Assembly (NCBI GenBank): GCA_017417315.1
Contig: JAFPZK010000023.1
Coordinates: forward strand, 1-32,042
Source of the DNA: Bacteroidales bacterium
Lineage (GTDB): Bacteria; Bacteroidota; Bacteroidia; Bacteroidales; UBA3824
DNA: 32,042 bases
Direction: 5' to 3'
Shown: positions 23,697 to 31,354 of the stretch, piece by piece
How positions within the stretch are numbered: the stretch's first letter is position 1
How the letters are laid out: the number at the start of each line of letters is the position of its first letter
The notes under the pieces: model-generated
Seen by the model: only the letters and a program-made list of their open reading frames with translations
Databases searched by the model: none
Told to the model about the DNA's origin: nothing
Program-made: the position numbers and the translations under genes

Positions 23697-26579
23697 ATGA
23701 AAAATTTTACCGCAGCAGTCAGAAAGCATTTAATTTTCGGGTGGATTATAACGCCCTGTATCCTCGTTGAAGACCTCTCAGGGGATTATTATAACTTTTT
23801 GAAATTTGTTACGGAAACGGATATTGAAAAAAATCCCGAAAAATATTCAGCCTTTGAAAAGCAAATCGTAAAAACAGTCGGAAAATATTCCGAAACCCAA
23901 ATACGTAAAACTTTCGGAGGCAGGAAATTTGCCGACAACAAAACGTTTTTTCAGCAGTTGGATAATGAGTATTTTGAACAATATATCCGCCCGTCAATCG
24001 AAAAAAACATTGCGGAAATCATTAAACTTTGCAGGGAAAACAACGTCAGAATGTTTTTTTGGGAAACTTTGCAAAGTCAGATTTTCCCCGAAGACGAAAT
24101 TCATTTAACAAAGGAAAATGCTGAGGCGGTTTTTAATTTTTTCCGCAGCGAAGAAGAGACAAAATACTTTCTGTCAGCATGTTATAAAAAACAAGAACTG
24201 AATTTCTATGCTAAAAAAATCCGCGTGCTTTCAGATAGTCCGTGTTTTATAATCTTGGGCAATAAGTTGTACGGTTTCAGCGACGTTAATGCAAAAAAAA
24301 TTATACCGTTTGCGACCAAAAAATATATTCCCGTAACAAAACGCACTGAAAAACAGTATTTTGAAAAGTTTATAAAAAACGTCATCGCAACAGGCGCGAA
24401 CATAAAATATTCCGGCTTTAAAATTCATGACGAAAAAGTTTTGCCTCAGGCCGTCTTGTCGATAGAAAAAGATTTGACGGGGCAGACGATTTTTCAACTT
24501 TATTTCCGTTACAACGAAATCAATTTCAAAATAAATTCGCAGAACAAAATCGTCGTAAAATTTTTCAGCGATGATAAAGGCGGATTTTATTTCAACCGTT
24601 TGAAAAGGGATTTGCAATTTGAAAGCGACATTGAGGCAGCCGTTAACGAAATTTTCCCCGATAAAGTTTCCGAAGGAATTTTCACCGTTAAAGCGCAAAG
24701 TCCCGACCCGCTCATCCAGAACGCCTTCGCAATCAATGCGTTAAACGAAAAACGAGAAAAACTTCTTCAAGCGGGAATCATCGTCGAACAGTCAGGAAAG
24801 GCAAAAAATTATTACACGGGAAAAGTATCTTTGGACACCAAAATAGAAACCTCCGAAGATTGGTTTGACGTTTATATTACGGTTGAGTTGGAAGGATTTT
24901 CGTTTCCTTTTACTTCGCTTAAATATCATATTCTCAACAACATACGCGAATTTCAGTTACCTGACGGCAATATCGTAATCCTGCCCGAAGAATGGTTTGA
25001 AAGATACAAGGCGGTATTTTTGACGGGAAACCTCAACAAAGAAAACGGCTCGGTAAGGTTGAAAAATTTTCAGTTTCAACTTTTAAAGGATTTGCCGCTT
25101 GGAGAAGATTTAAGAAAAAGATTATCAGAGATTTATGACGATTTGACGGATTTAACGAAACTGCCGCAAAATGCGCCGCAAAACGTTAACGCCACACTCC
25201 GACCGTATCAGATTACGGCTTTCAACTGGTTGAAAATGATGCAAAAACACGGTTTCGGCGCGTGTCTTGCCGACGATATGGGTTTGGGAAAAACGCTTTG
25301 CACGCTTTCGCTCTTAAACAACAGCAAAATGCAGAGCGGCAACGGTTTCAAAGAAGGATTGTTTGAGTTTACGGAGAAAATTCCGTCATTGCTTTTTGCA
25401 CCTAAATCGCTGATTTACAACTGGAAAAACGAGGCACAAAAATTTGTCCCCGACATGAAAATTCTTGAATTTACGGGGCAAAACCGTCAGGAAATGATAA
25501 AGGCTTTTCCGCTTTACGACTTGATAATTGCGGGTTACGGAACGCTAAGAAACGATGCGGAAATTTTAAGCAAAAAGCAGTTCAATTACATAATTTTGGA
25601 CGAGAGCCAAACGATAAAAAATCCGTCGTCAAAAACCTACCAAAGTCTTATGCAACTGACTTGTCATCACCGCCTTACGCTGACGGGAACGCCGGTTGAA
25701 AACTCTCTGACAGACCTTTGGAGTCAGATAAATTTCTTAAATCCGGGACTTTTGGGCAGCATTGAAAGTTTCAAAAAGCGTTATGTTTTCCCGATTGAAA
25801 AAAACAACGATTTCGAGCGTTCGCAAAAACTTTTGGAGCAAATCAACCCGTTTATTTTGCGGCGTACAAAAGAGCAGGTACTTGATGATTTGCCGGAATT
25901 AACGGAGCAAATCGTGTACTGCGAAATGTCAGAAAAGCAAAAAGAACTTTACGAAAGGGAAAAATCCAAAGTCAGAAATTCCATTCTTGACATCATGGAG
26001 AAAAACGTTTTTGAAAAGTCATCTGTTATGGTTTTGCAGGCTTTAACGCAGTTAAGACAGATTGCTTGCTCTCCTCTTTTGACCTCAGATGAAGATTTTT
26101 TCGAGGAGTCAGGAAAAACGACGGAGATTTTATCATACGTTCAAAACATTGTAAGTCAAGGACATAAAGTTTTGATTTTTTCGTCATTCGTAAAACATTT
26201 GACACTTGTGGCAGAAAATTTAAAGGCTCAGGATATTGATTTTGTGCTTTTGACGGGTGCGACACAAAACAGAGAAGATGTCGTAAAAAAATTTAATGAA
26301 AGCAACATTCCCGTCTTTTTGATTTCGATGAAAGCGGGCGGCACGGGCTTAAACCTCACGACGGCGGATTATGTTTTCATCATAGACCCGTGGTGGAATC
26401 CTGCGGTTGAGGCTCAGGCAATAGCGCGGGCTCACCGTATGGGTCAGAAAAATTCGGTAATGGTTTATAGGTTTATTTCCAAGGACACAATCGAGGAGAA
26501 AATTCAGCACCACAAACAGAAAAAAACCGATTTAGCAGAGACGTTTATTTTGAAAAACGAAGTGTTGGAGTTGTTGTAA
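23697..26579 (+). CDS. SNF2-family DNA helicase/translocase without SWIM finger
   Basis: 960 residues. The N-terminal half (about 1-490) has no recognised catalytic motif. The helicase core has motif I DDMGLGKT (about 526-533), motif II DESQ (about 634-637), motif III TGTPVEN, motif V AGGTGLNL and motif VI AIARAHRMGQ (about 908-917). It resembles the window's other SNF2 protein in the core but lacks the Cys/His SWIM finger, so the two are paralogous rather than orthologous duplicates. It is divergent from the TIR-PGBD gene with a shared 89-bp promoter region. It is a predicted ATP-dependent double-stranded DNA translocase; its target is unknown. Confidence 0.9.
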   Translation: MKNFTAAVRKHLIFGWIITPCILVEDLSGDYYNFLKFVTETDIEKNPEKYSAFEKQIVKTVGKYSETQIRKTFGGRKFADNKTFFQQLDNEYFEQYIRPSIEKNIAEIIKLCRENNVRMFFWETLQSQIFPEDEIHLTKENAEAVFNFFRSEEETKYFLSACYKKQELNFYAKKIRVLSDSPCFIILGNKLYGFSDVNAKKIIPFATKKYIPVTKRTEKQYFEKFIKNVIATGANIKYSGFKIHDEKVLPQAVLSIEKDLTGQTIFQLYFRYNEINFKINSQNKIVVKFFSDDKGGFYFNRLKRDLQFESDIEAAVNEIFPDKVSEGIFTVKAQSPDPLIQNAFAINALNEKREKLLQAGIIVEQSGKAKNYYTGKVSLDTKIETSEDWFDVYITVELEGFSFPFTSLKYHILNNIREFQLPDGNIVILPEEWFERYKAVFLTGNLNKENGSVRLKNFQFQLLKDLPLGEDLRKRLSEIYDDLTDLTKLPQNAPQNVNATLRPYQITAFNWLKMMQKHGFGACLADDMGLGKTLCTLSLLNNSKMQSGNGFKEGLFEFTEKIPSLLFAPKSLIYNWKNEAQKFVPDMKILEFTGQNRQEMIKAFPLYDLIIAGYGTLRNDAEILSKKQFNYIILDESQTIKNPSSKTYQSLMQLTCHHRLTLTGTPVENSLTDLWSQINFLNPGLLGSIESFKKRYVFPIEKNNDFERSQKLLEQINPFILRRTKEQVLDDLPELTEQIVYCEMSEKQKELYEREKSKVRNSILDIMEKNVFEKSSVMVLQALTQLRQIACSPLLTSDEDFFEESGKTTEILSYVQNIVSQGHKVLIFSSFVKHLTLVAENLKAQDIDFVLLTGATQNREDVVKKFNESNIPVFLISMKAGGTGLNLTTADYVFIIDPWWNPAVEAQAIARAHRMGQKNSVMVYRFISKDTIEEKIQHHKQKKTDLAETFILKNEVLELL

Positions 26580-26585
26580 CTTTCG

Positions 26586-27114
26586 TTACATCAAATCCGC
26601 TATCGTTATTTGCTGATTTATAGCATTTGCGTATTCACCGCCGCTTACACCGAAAACAGTTATCAATACAGGCCAAACAGCCGATTTGGTTTTCATCTCG
26701 GACTGATAAACGGCTATTCGGTTTTGAATTTTCAGGTATTCGTCCTTGTTCAAAATGTATTCCGCTGACGAATATTTAATTTCACAAACATTGACAACCT
26801 TGTCGGCGCGGTTTATTAAAAGGTCAATCTGAACTTTGTTGTCAGGATTTTTGCTGCGCCAAGAATAACTTTCGGTGTAAATTCCGCCGATACCGATAGC
26901 GGCTTTCACTTGTTCGAGATGAGCGGCGACAACACGTTCAAATGCTAATCCGAACCAAGTATTAACAATCGGCTTTCCGATATTCTTCTGAAAATAATCC
27001 CGTCCGGCTGCGGCTTTTTCCTTGAAAGTAAAATAGAAAATAGTGTAATTTTGAAGAGTTTACGTAATTGTCTAAATCAACTATTTCTGATTGTCTGCCA
27101 ATAATTTTACCCAT
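26586..27114 (-). pseudogene. Internally deleted ATPase of the DUF234 family
   Basis: The ATG at 27114 encodes an N terminus typical of ATP-binding DUF234 proteins (MGKIIGRQSEIVDLDNYVNS). Within about 22 codons, near 27045-27059, the reading jumps frame to the family's C-terminal part (IFYFTFKEKAA ... NTWFGLAFERVVAAHLEQ ... SWRSKN ... VQIDLLINRADKVVNVCEIKY), which continues to the stop at 26586. The whole P-loop and middle region, roughly 290 residues by comparison with the family, is gone, so this is an internal deletion. The residual C terminus keeps the QIDLLI ... CEIKY nuclease-like motif. The promoter upstream is still perfect. A GTG start at 26909 would give only 107 residues and is unlikely to be functional. 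Confidence 0.75.
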
Positions 27115-27136
27115 GACGATTGCATTTTTTTCACCG

Positions 27137-27167
27137 CAAATATACCGACATTATCCCGAAAAACAAA
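27137..27167 (-). promoter_or_regulatory. Intact promoter of the deleted ATPase gene
   Basis: On the minus strand, TTTG at 27167-27164, a 19-nt spacer, and TATATTTG at 27144-27137. It is a full consensus match, 22 nt before the ATG at 27114. Confidence 0.7.
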
Positions 27168-27170
27168 ATA

Positions 27171-27263
27171 TTATCGGGCGAAAAACGCATTTTTTTTACA
27201 ATTTTCGCCCGATTACAAATTATTATCGGGCGAAAAACGTGTTTTTTTAACGATTTTCGCCCG
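27171..27263. repeat. Two tandem 52-bp hairpin repeats with CGGGCGAAAA arms
   Basis: Copies start at 27171 and 27223. Each opens with TTATCGGGCGAAAAACG and closes with ATTTTCGCCCGA, so each can fold on itself (arms CGGGCGAAAA and TTTTCGCCCG, 10 bp). They lie just upstream of the promoter of the deleted ATPase gene. A shorter related piece, TTATCCCGAAAAAC, occurs at 27151-27164 and overlaps the -33 box. Confidence 0.85.
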
Positions 27264-27270
27264 AAAATAA

Positions 27271-27340
27271 TTCTCATGTTTATTTTTCGTCAAAAAATCG
27301 ACATGATAAAGGTGTCATGTTGATTGAATAAACATGAGAA
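27271..27340. repeat. 70-bp two-tier inverted repeat
   Basis: The outer arms TTCTCATGTTTAT (27271-27283) and ATAAACATGAGAA (27328-27340) are perfectly complementary over 13 bp. The inner arms AATCGACATGA (27296-27306) and TCATGTTGATT (27315-27325) pair over 11 bp with one G-T position. The loop is TAAAGGTG. It could be a cruciform, an RNA hairpin or the remnant of a small inverted-repeat element. It follows the CGGGCGAAAA repeats directly, and no gene is nearby on its right for 230 bp. Confidence 0.8.
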
Positions 27341-27485
27341 GTTTTTGTTATATTTAAATAAACGCAATAAAATTTTCCTCACAAAGCATTAATTTTCACT
27401 AATTTGAAAAATATTTTTAATTTCCTTTAAAATTTTCTCTAAAAAAGTAACAACATTCGATTTTTTTCGTTTATATTTGCAACGG

Positions 27486-27558
27486 ATATTTCCGGCACCT
27501 TTTACATAGCCGGTTTAATCCGGCGGTTGAAGAAAAATTTCAGCCGCCGGATTTTTTT
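27486..27558 (+). ncRNA. Candidate small RNA with own promoter and terminator
   Basis: A plus-strand -7 box TATATTTG at 27472-27479 predicts a start near 27486. About 70 nt later a strong terminator follows: AATCCGGCGG (27517-27526) pairs with CCGCCGGATT (27544-27553), with the stem extended by TTGAA/TTTCAG and then seven T. A first hairpin, CCGGC/GCCGG, lies at 27492-27513. No coding frame fits. The T run is on the plus side, so this is not simply the terminator of the minus-strand ATPase that ends at 27578. No -33 box was found. Confidence 0.45.
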
Positions 27559-27577
27559 ACATTCCTTCTCCTCGATA

Positions 27578-28906
27578 TCACAACAACCCTGCAAAATATA
27601 CCGGCAAACATTCAGTTTGTTCGTCCCTATGATAATCTTTGGTATAAAGTAAAATCCTGTTTCCGATACGCGACGAAAATTTTTCGCAAAAGGCATCCAA
27701 TGATTTATGCGACTTGTAGCCCGACGATTTAACTTCTATCGGAACAATTTTGCCGCCTTGCTGCAACAAAAAATCCAACTCATAGTTGTGATTGTGCACT
27801 GACGGAAATGTGTAATAAAACAAATCGTTACCGGCTGCATAAAGCATTTGAGCAACAAGATTTTCGTAAACATAACCAAGGTTAGCATCTAATTTATCGC
27901 TTAAAAGTTTCTGATATATAATATTTTCGGTGTATAGTTTGTTTTTGAAAGCAAGGGTTATAAAAAGTCCCGTGTCAGCGATAAACATTTTGTAACGCGA
28001 ATAATCTTTAAACATTCCCATTCCGACATTCGGGGCAGTTACGTGATACGCCATAACAACCGCCTTACTATCCTGAATATCAAAAATTGTTTCAGCAAGC
28101 CGCTCCGCCGTCTGATTTTCAATAACACTGCCCACCTGATAACGTGAGGCATTATTATTGAGTTGGCTCGGAATAGCGGCGAAAAGTTTAGAAGCACGCC
28201 CCGAAGAATCAATTTTCATAAAGTCGTTATCGTAAAGTTCTAAAATATGGCGTTTTACATCGTCAACCTCGCGCAAATCATTGTATTGAAGATACGCATC
28301 TACGGCTTGCGGCATTCCGCCAACAAGCATATAAAGGCGCAATTCGCGCATCCATTTGCGGTGGACGGCATCACCCATAGGGCATTTCATTTCAAAGGCC
28401 TGCCTAAGTTGCTCGGTAACAATCTCTTTACCCGTTGCCCAATAAAATTCGTCCAAATCCATCGGGTGGAGCGTAAGACTTTCTTCTTCGCTCGGAATCA
28501 ATATGTTTTGAACGTTTTTTCTGATTGAAATCAACGAGCCGGTTTCAATATAATCGTATCTACCGTCTTTAACAAGATGTTTAATTGCCTGACGTGCGCG
28601 GGGATTAAACTGCACTTCGTCAAAAACTATCACGGATTCACGTTTTATGAGCGATACGCCGGTGATGTTTTGCAACGAAAAGAAGAAGAAATCCAAATCG
28701 TGCATATCTTCAAAAAGTGGGTTTATCTGTTTTGAAGTTTCCGAAAAATCAATTAAAATATACGATTTGTACTCTTTTTTTGCAAAATCTTCTACCAAAG
28801 TTGATTTTCCGACACGCCTTGCGCCTTTGATAAGAAGAGCAGTTTTTCCTTGTCTGTTATTCTTCCAAAGAAGCATTTTTTCGTAAAGTTTTCTTTTAAA
28901 AATCAT
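27578..28906 (-). CDS. AAA+ ATPase with DUF4143 / PD-(D/E)XK-like domain
   Basis: 442 residues. Walker A is GARRVGKS (28-35) and Walker B is SVIVFDE (91-97). The C-terminal nuclease-like pattern is ELDFL with Asp378 and EVK with Glu391/Lys393. It is a full-length paralogue of the protein at 337-1689, with shared stretches such as ESVIVFDEVQ, KDGRYDYIETGSL and YMLVGGMPQAV. Its role is unknown; the family is abundant in Bacteroidota. The start ATG (MIFKRKLYEK) lies about 28 nt after a consensus promoter whose -33 box is inside a 33-bp repeat. It lies downstream of the AAA-ATPase-like gene at 29052-30620 on the same strand. Confidence 0.87.
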   Translation of the reverse strand: MIFKRKLYEKMLLWKNNRQGKTALLIKGARRVGKSTLVEDFAKKEYKSYILIDFSETSKQINPLFEDMHDLDFFFFSLQNITGVSLIKRESVIVFDEVQFNPRARQAIKHLVKDGRYDYIETGSLISIRKNVQNILIPSEEESLTLHPMDLDEFYWATGKEIVTEQLRQAFEMKCPMGDAVHRKWMRELRLYMLVGGMPQAVDAYLQYNDLREVDDVKRHILELYDNDFMKIDSSGRASKLFAAIPSQLNNNASRYQVGSVIENQTAERLAETIFDIQDSKAVVMAYHVTAPNVGMGMFKDYSRYKMFIADTGLFITLAFKNKLYTENIIYQKLLSDKLDANLGYVYENLVAQMLYAAGNDLFYYTFPSVHNHNYELDFLLQQGGKIVPIEVKSSGYKSHKSLDAFCEKFSSRIGNRILLYTKDYHRDEQTECLPVYFAGLL

Positions 28907-28933
28907 AACGCCTTATTTCATTGATTTACAGCG

Positions 28934-29038
28934 CAAAAATAATACTTTTGTCGAAAATCGCAAAATGTTTTTGTCCGTTTTTGTCGAAAATCGCAAAATG
29001 TTTTTAGCCATTTTTGTCGGAAATCGCAAAATAATTAT
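28934..29038 (-). promoter_or_regulatory. Promoter embedded in three 33-bp repeats
   Basis: Units start at 28946, 28979 and 29012 on the plus strand, exactly 33 bp apart. They share TTTTGTCGAAAATCGCAAAA, with the third copy slightly divergent and shorter. On the minus strand the copy nearest the gene supplies TTTG (28964-28961), and 19 nt later TATTTTTG (28941-28934) completes a perfect Bacteroidota promoter. The repeats therefore overlap and extend upstream of the -33 region, as expected for stacked operator sites. Because 33 is a multiple of three, a short open frame runs through them and encodes 11-residue repeats (RFSTK-type); I do not regard it as a gene. Confidence 0.8.
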
Positions 29039-29051
29039 TCTATTCTCTTTT

Positions 29052-30620
29052 TTACATTCCTTCTCCGTCCACCGTTTCGATTTCCACTTCGTGAGCTTTG
29101 GAAACCTTGTCGTAATTAATTCCTGCAAGGACAATCTGTTTTGAAAACTTTTTGAGCCTTTCGGGATATTTTTTGTCTTTGATTTGTGCGATTGCACCGT
29201 ATGCCGTCTTGTCGTATTTTAATTCCACTACGATTGCAGGAAACTGCGTATTCGGTAGCGGCAGAAAGACCATGTCGGCATAGCCTTTGCCCGTAGGAAA
29301 CTCCCTAAAAATCTCGTAATAACTTTTCGCTGAATAATATGCAATCATTATGGCGCACGCTAACGAGTTTTCGTCATTATATTCAATGAACGAAGTCGCC
29401 TCCCGATGATATTCCTCCATCGCCTCCGCTACAAATTGCTTATCACCTTCGATTGTCGCCATAAGCAAATCGTATGATTGTCCGAGTGCTTTTGACAAAC
29501 CGCCCCAACCACAGTTGCGCAGAGAGTTCTTAAACTCTTCACTCACCTCGGTATTCGGAATGTTAACTTGCGAAGTCTCCGGGTCGTATGACAAATAACC
29601 GAGATGCGCTAACAATGTCAGAACATCGTCGCAATTTACAATATGTTTCATATCGTTGCGAAAACTTGCAATCTGAACATAAACACTTTTGCCTTCGAGC
29701 ATTTTGACAATCCTTTTGCGCACATTGAGAGTATCTATTTTGATATAACGCTCTATGGTTGCGTAAGATGCCGATTTTCCCCAACGGTTTTTGTAGTCCC
29801 CGTACAAAATACTCAGCATTACTGACGTAGGATTAAACATTGACCTCTCAGTTCCGATGATATAACCGTCGTATGCGTGTTCCATCAGGGAAAAAATCAT
29901 TCCGTTTTTTTTGCACAACGTTTTTACTTCATCTTTGGTAAAGCCGTAATACTTTGCTGTCTGACCCGGTTCAAGTACGCTGTACTCCCTGAAATTATTT
30001 AACGCCGATTGCGTTTCATATTTAATGATTGGCAATATTCCCGTCATATATACAAGCGCAAAAATATCCTTTGCATTATTTGACTTGAACAGCGAACGCA
30101 AAAAATTAAGGTATTCTTCTTGAACCTGCTTGTCAACATCACGAATCCACGAATCCCACTCGTCAATAAGCAAAACGAAACGGTCGCCGGTATGTTTGTT
30201 GATTTCGGCAAAAGCCGGCATTAAATATTCAGTCTCCGTTAAATTAGGATATAATTGTTTTAAGTCGGCAATTACAATTTTTTGAAATTCCCTGACAACA
30301 ATATTTCTATCAATATACGAAAAATAGTTAAGGTCAATATAAATCGTCGGATATTTATTCAAAAAAGTTTCGTAATCTTTTGATTTTGCGATTTCAAAGT
30401 TATCAAACAATTCTTTTGCATTTGACGTGCGGTCATAATAAGTGTAAATCATATTAGCGGCAATAGTTTTACCGAAACGTCTCGGACGTGATACGCATAC
30501 AAAACGGTTTTCGGTGTCAATACTGCGGTTCAGCAGATTTATAACGCCGGTTTTGTCCACAAAATCAGAACGCAAAATATCTTGAAACTGTTTGTTTCCT
30601 CTGTCAATGTAAAGTCCCAT
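29052..30620 (-). CDS. AAA-ATPase-like protein with C-terminal PD-(D/E)XK nuclease-like domain (DUF1703 type)
   Basis: 522 residues from the ATG at 30620. An upstream in-frame start overlaps the promoter and was rejected. The start MGLYIDRGNKQFQ and the P-loop SRPRRFGKT (about 44-52) are typical of the AAA-ATPase-like family; the acidic LLIDEWDSWI segment near 155 is the Walker B equivalent. The C-terminal domain has GYADMVF with Asp449 and VVELKY with Glu466/Lys468, a PD-(D/E)XK pattern. The family is multicopy in Bacteroidota and its role is unknown. It has its own promoter. No tandem repeats were seen in front of it, unlike the DUF4143 genes. Confidence 0.88.
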   Translation of the reverse strand: MGLYIDRGNKQFQDILRSDFVDKTGVINLLNRSIDTENRFVCVSRPRRFGKTIAANMIYTYYDRTSNAKELFDNFEIAKSKDYETFLNKYPTIYIDLNYFSYIDRNIVVREFQKIVIADLKQLYPNLTETEYLMPAFAEINKHTGDRFVLLIDEWDSWIRDVDKQVQEEYLNFLRSLFKSNNAKDIFALVYMTGILPIIKYETQSALNNFREYSVLEPGQTAKYYGFTKDEVKTLCKKNGMIFSLMEHAYDGYIIGTERSMFNPTSVMLSILYGDYKNRWGKSASYATIERYIKIDTLNVRKRIVKMLEGKSVYVQIASFRNDMKHIVNCDDVLTLLAHLGYLSYDPETSQVNIPNTEVSEEFKNSLRNCGWGGLSKALGQSYDLLMATIEGDKQFVAEAMEEYHREATSFIEYNDENSLACAIMIAYYSAKSYYEIFREFPTGKGYADMVFLPLPNTQFPAIVVELKYDKTAYGAIAQIKDKKYPERLKKFSKQIVLAGINYDKVSKAHEVEIETVDGEGM

Positions 30621-30641
30621 AATCTTCTTGTTTATTTTTCG

Positions 30642-30672
30642 CAAATATATAAAGTATTCAATTTATCTCAAA
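30642..30672 (-). promoter_or_regulatory. Promoter of the AAA-ATPase-like gene
   Basis: On the minus strand, TTTG at 30672-30669, a 19-nt spacer, and TATATTTG at 30649-30642, 22 nt before the ATG at 30620. A plus-strand -7-like box TACTTTTG lies at 30702-30709, pointing towards the structured RNA region. Confidence 0.7.
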
Positions 30673-30780
30673 AAAAATTTATTTTCTTAAAAAAAAATTA
30701 TTACTTTTGCACTAAACATAAACGCATAATTTATGACAAAATAAAAAAAATTTATTAACATATTATACGGCATTAACTAT

Positions 30781-30971
30781 TATTCGCGTTCAAAACAAAA
30801 GCATAGGAAACTCTTGATTTGAATCTAACGGATAATCAGCGTTTTACGGAGAGCGTAATCACCGTTTCAAAGTTCATCTTGTTAATGCTCGCAGCCATAG
30901 GGTGCGGGCTTATAAGTTATTCTATGAACTTTGGGCGGAGTTTTTTCCTATGCTCTCCGTGAACGCGAGTA
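30781..30971 (+). ncRNA. Candidate structured RNA of about 190 nt (6S-like rod or new class)
   Basis: Nested complementary arms fill a 423-bp gap that has no gene. P1: 30781-30792 with 30960-30971, 12 bp including one G-T. P2: GCATAGG (30801-30807) with CCTATGC (30947-30953), continued by AAACTC with GAGTTT. P3: 30868-30877 with 30924-30933, 10 bp. P4: GCTCGCA (30887-30893) with TGCGGGC (30903-30909). A side hairpin TTACG-GAGAG-CGTAA (30844-30858) sits in the large 5' bulge. Its loop can also pair with the 3' strand: ACGGAGAGC (30846-30854) with GCTCTCCGT (30952-30960), 9 bp, a pseudoknot or switch. The long rod with a central bubble and the length of 191 nt recall 6S RNA, but I see no diagnostic sequence. 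The mirrored fold cannot tell strand with certainty; a plus-strand -7 box lies at 30702-30709. Confidence 0.55.
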
Positions 30972-31016
30972 GATAAAATAAAGTCTGCGCCTTTTTTACA
31001 TTCCGCCTGCAACGAA

Positions 31017-31041
31017 TTTAGTTTTGCCCCTTAAAACTAAA
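31017..31041 (+). promoter_or_regulatory. Perfect inverted-repeat operator candidate over the -7 box of the XRE gene
   Basis: TTTAGTTTT (31017-31025) and AAAACTAAA (31033-31041) are perfectly complementary 9-bp arms with a 7-bp spacer. The left arm overlaps a -7 box TAGTTTTG (31019-31026), and the right arm ends 2 nt before the ATG of the small HTH gene. This is the usual layout of an autoregulated Cro/XRE gene. Confidence 0.65.
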
Positions 31042-31043
31042 CC

Positions 31044-31256
31044 ATGATTCACATCGGACAAATTATTGAGCAGGAAATGCAAAAGCGAGGTTGCACAAAA
31101 GTGTGGCTTGCAAAACAACTTTATTGTCATCGCACTAATATTGGAAATATTCTCAAACGACAAAGTATTGACACCGAACAACTTCTAAAAATCTCCAAAA
31201 TCCTGCAAGTTAACTTTTTTGAATATTATACGCAAGAATACGAGAGTGAAAAATAA
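31044..31256 (+). CDS. Small XRE/Cro-type helix-turn-helix regulator
   Basis: 70 residues, almost all HTH domain. IGQIIEQEMQKRGCTKVWLAKQLYCHRTNIGNILKRQSIDTEQLLKISKILQVNFFEYY is the five-helix XRE fold, with the recognition helix around HRTNIGNIL. There is no additional domain and no toxin gene next to it. A palindrome covers its promoter, which suggests autoregulation. It lies 72 nt downstream of the structured RNA candidate. Confidence 0.85.
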   Translation: MIHIGQIIEQEMQKRGCTKVWLAKQLYCHRTNIGNILKRQSIDTEQLLKISKILQVNFFEYYTQEYESEK

Positions 31257-31354
31257 TATCGGAAGCGTGAATTTTTTGCTACAACATTATGTGCGCCGTT
31301 AGTCAAGAATGTTGTTATTTAGCAACGTCAAATGATTAATTAACACGATAGATT

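Noticed and set aside
28946..29038. CRISPR array or a 94-residue protein gene through the repeats
   Set aside because: Spacers are about 6 bp. The open frame exists only because 33 is a multiple of three, and it overlaps a perfect promoter of the downstream gene.
30781..30971. Retron msr-msd RNA
   Set aside because: The outer complementary arms and long hairpin are suggestive, but no reverse transcriptase gene is present in the window.
30781..30971. tmRNA, RNase P RNA or SRP RNA
   Set aside because: No tRNA-like CCA end or TPsiC sequence, no RNase P core motifs and no SRP GGAA tetraloop region could be found.
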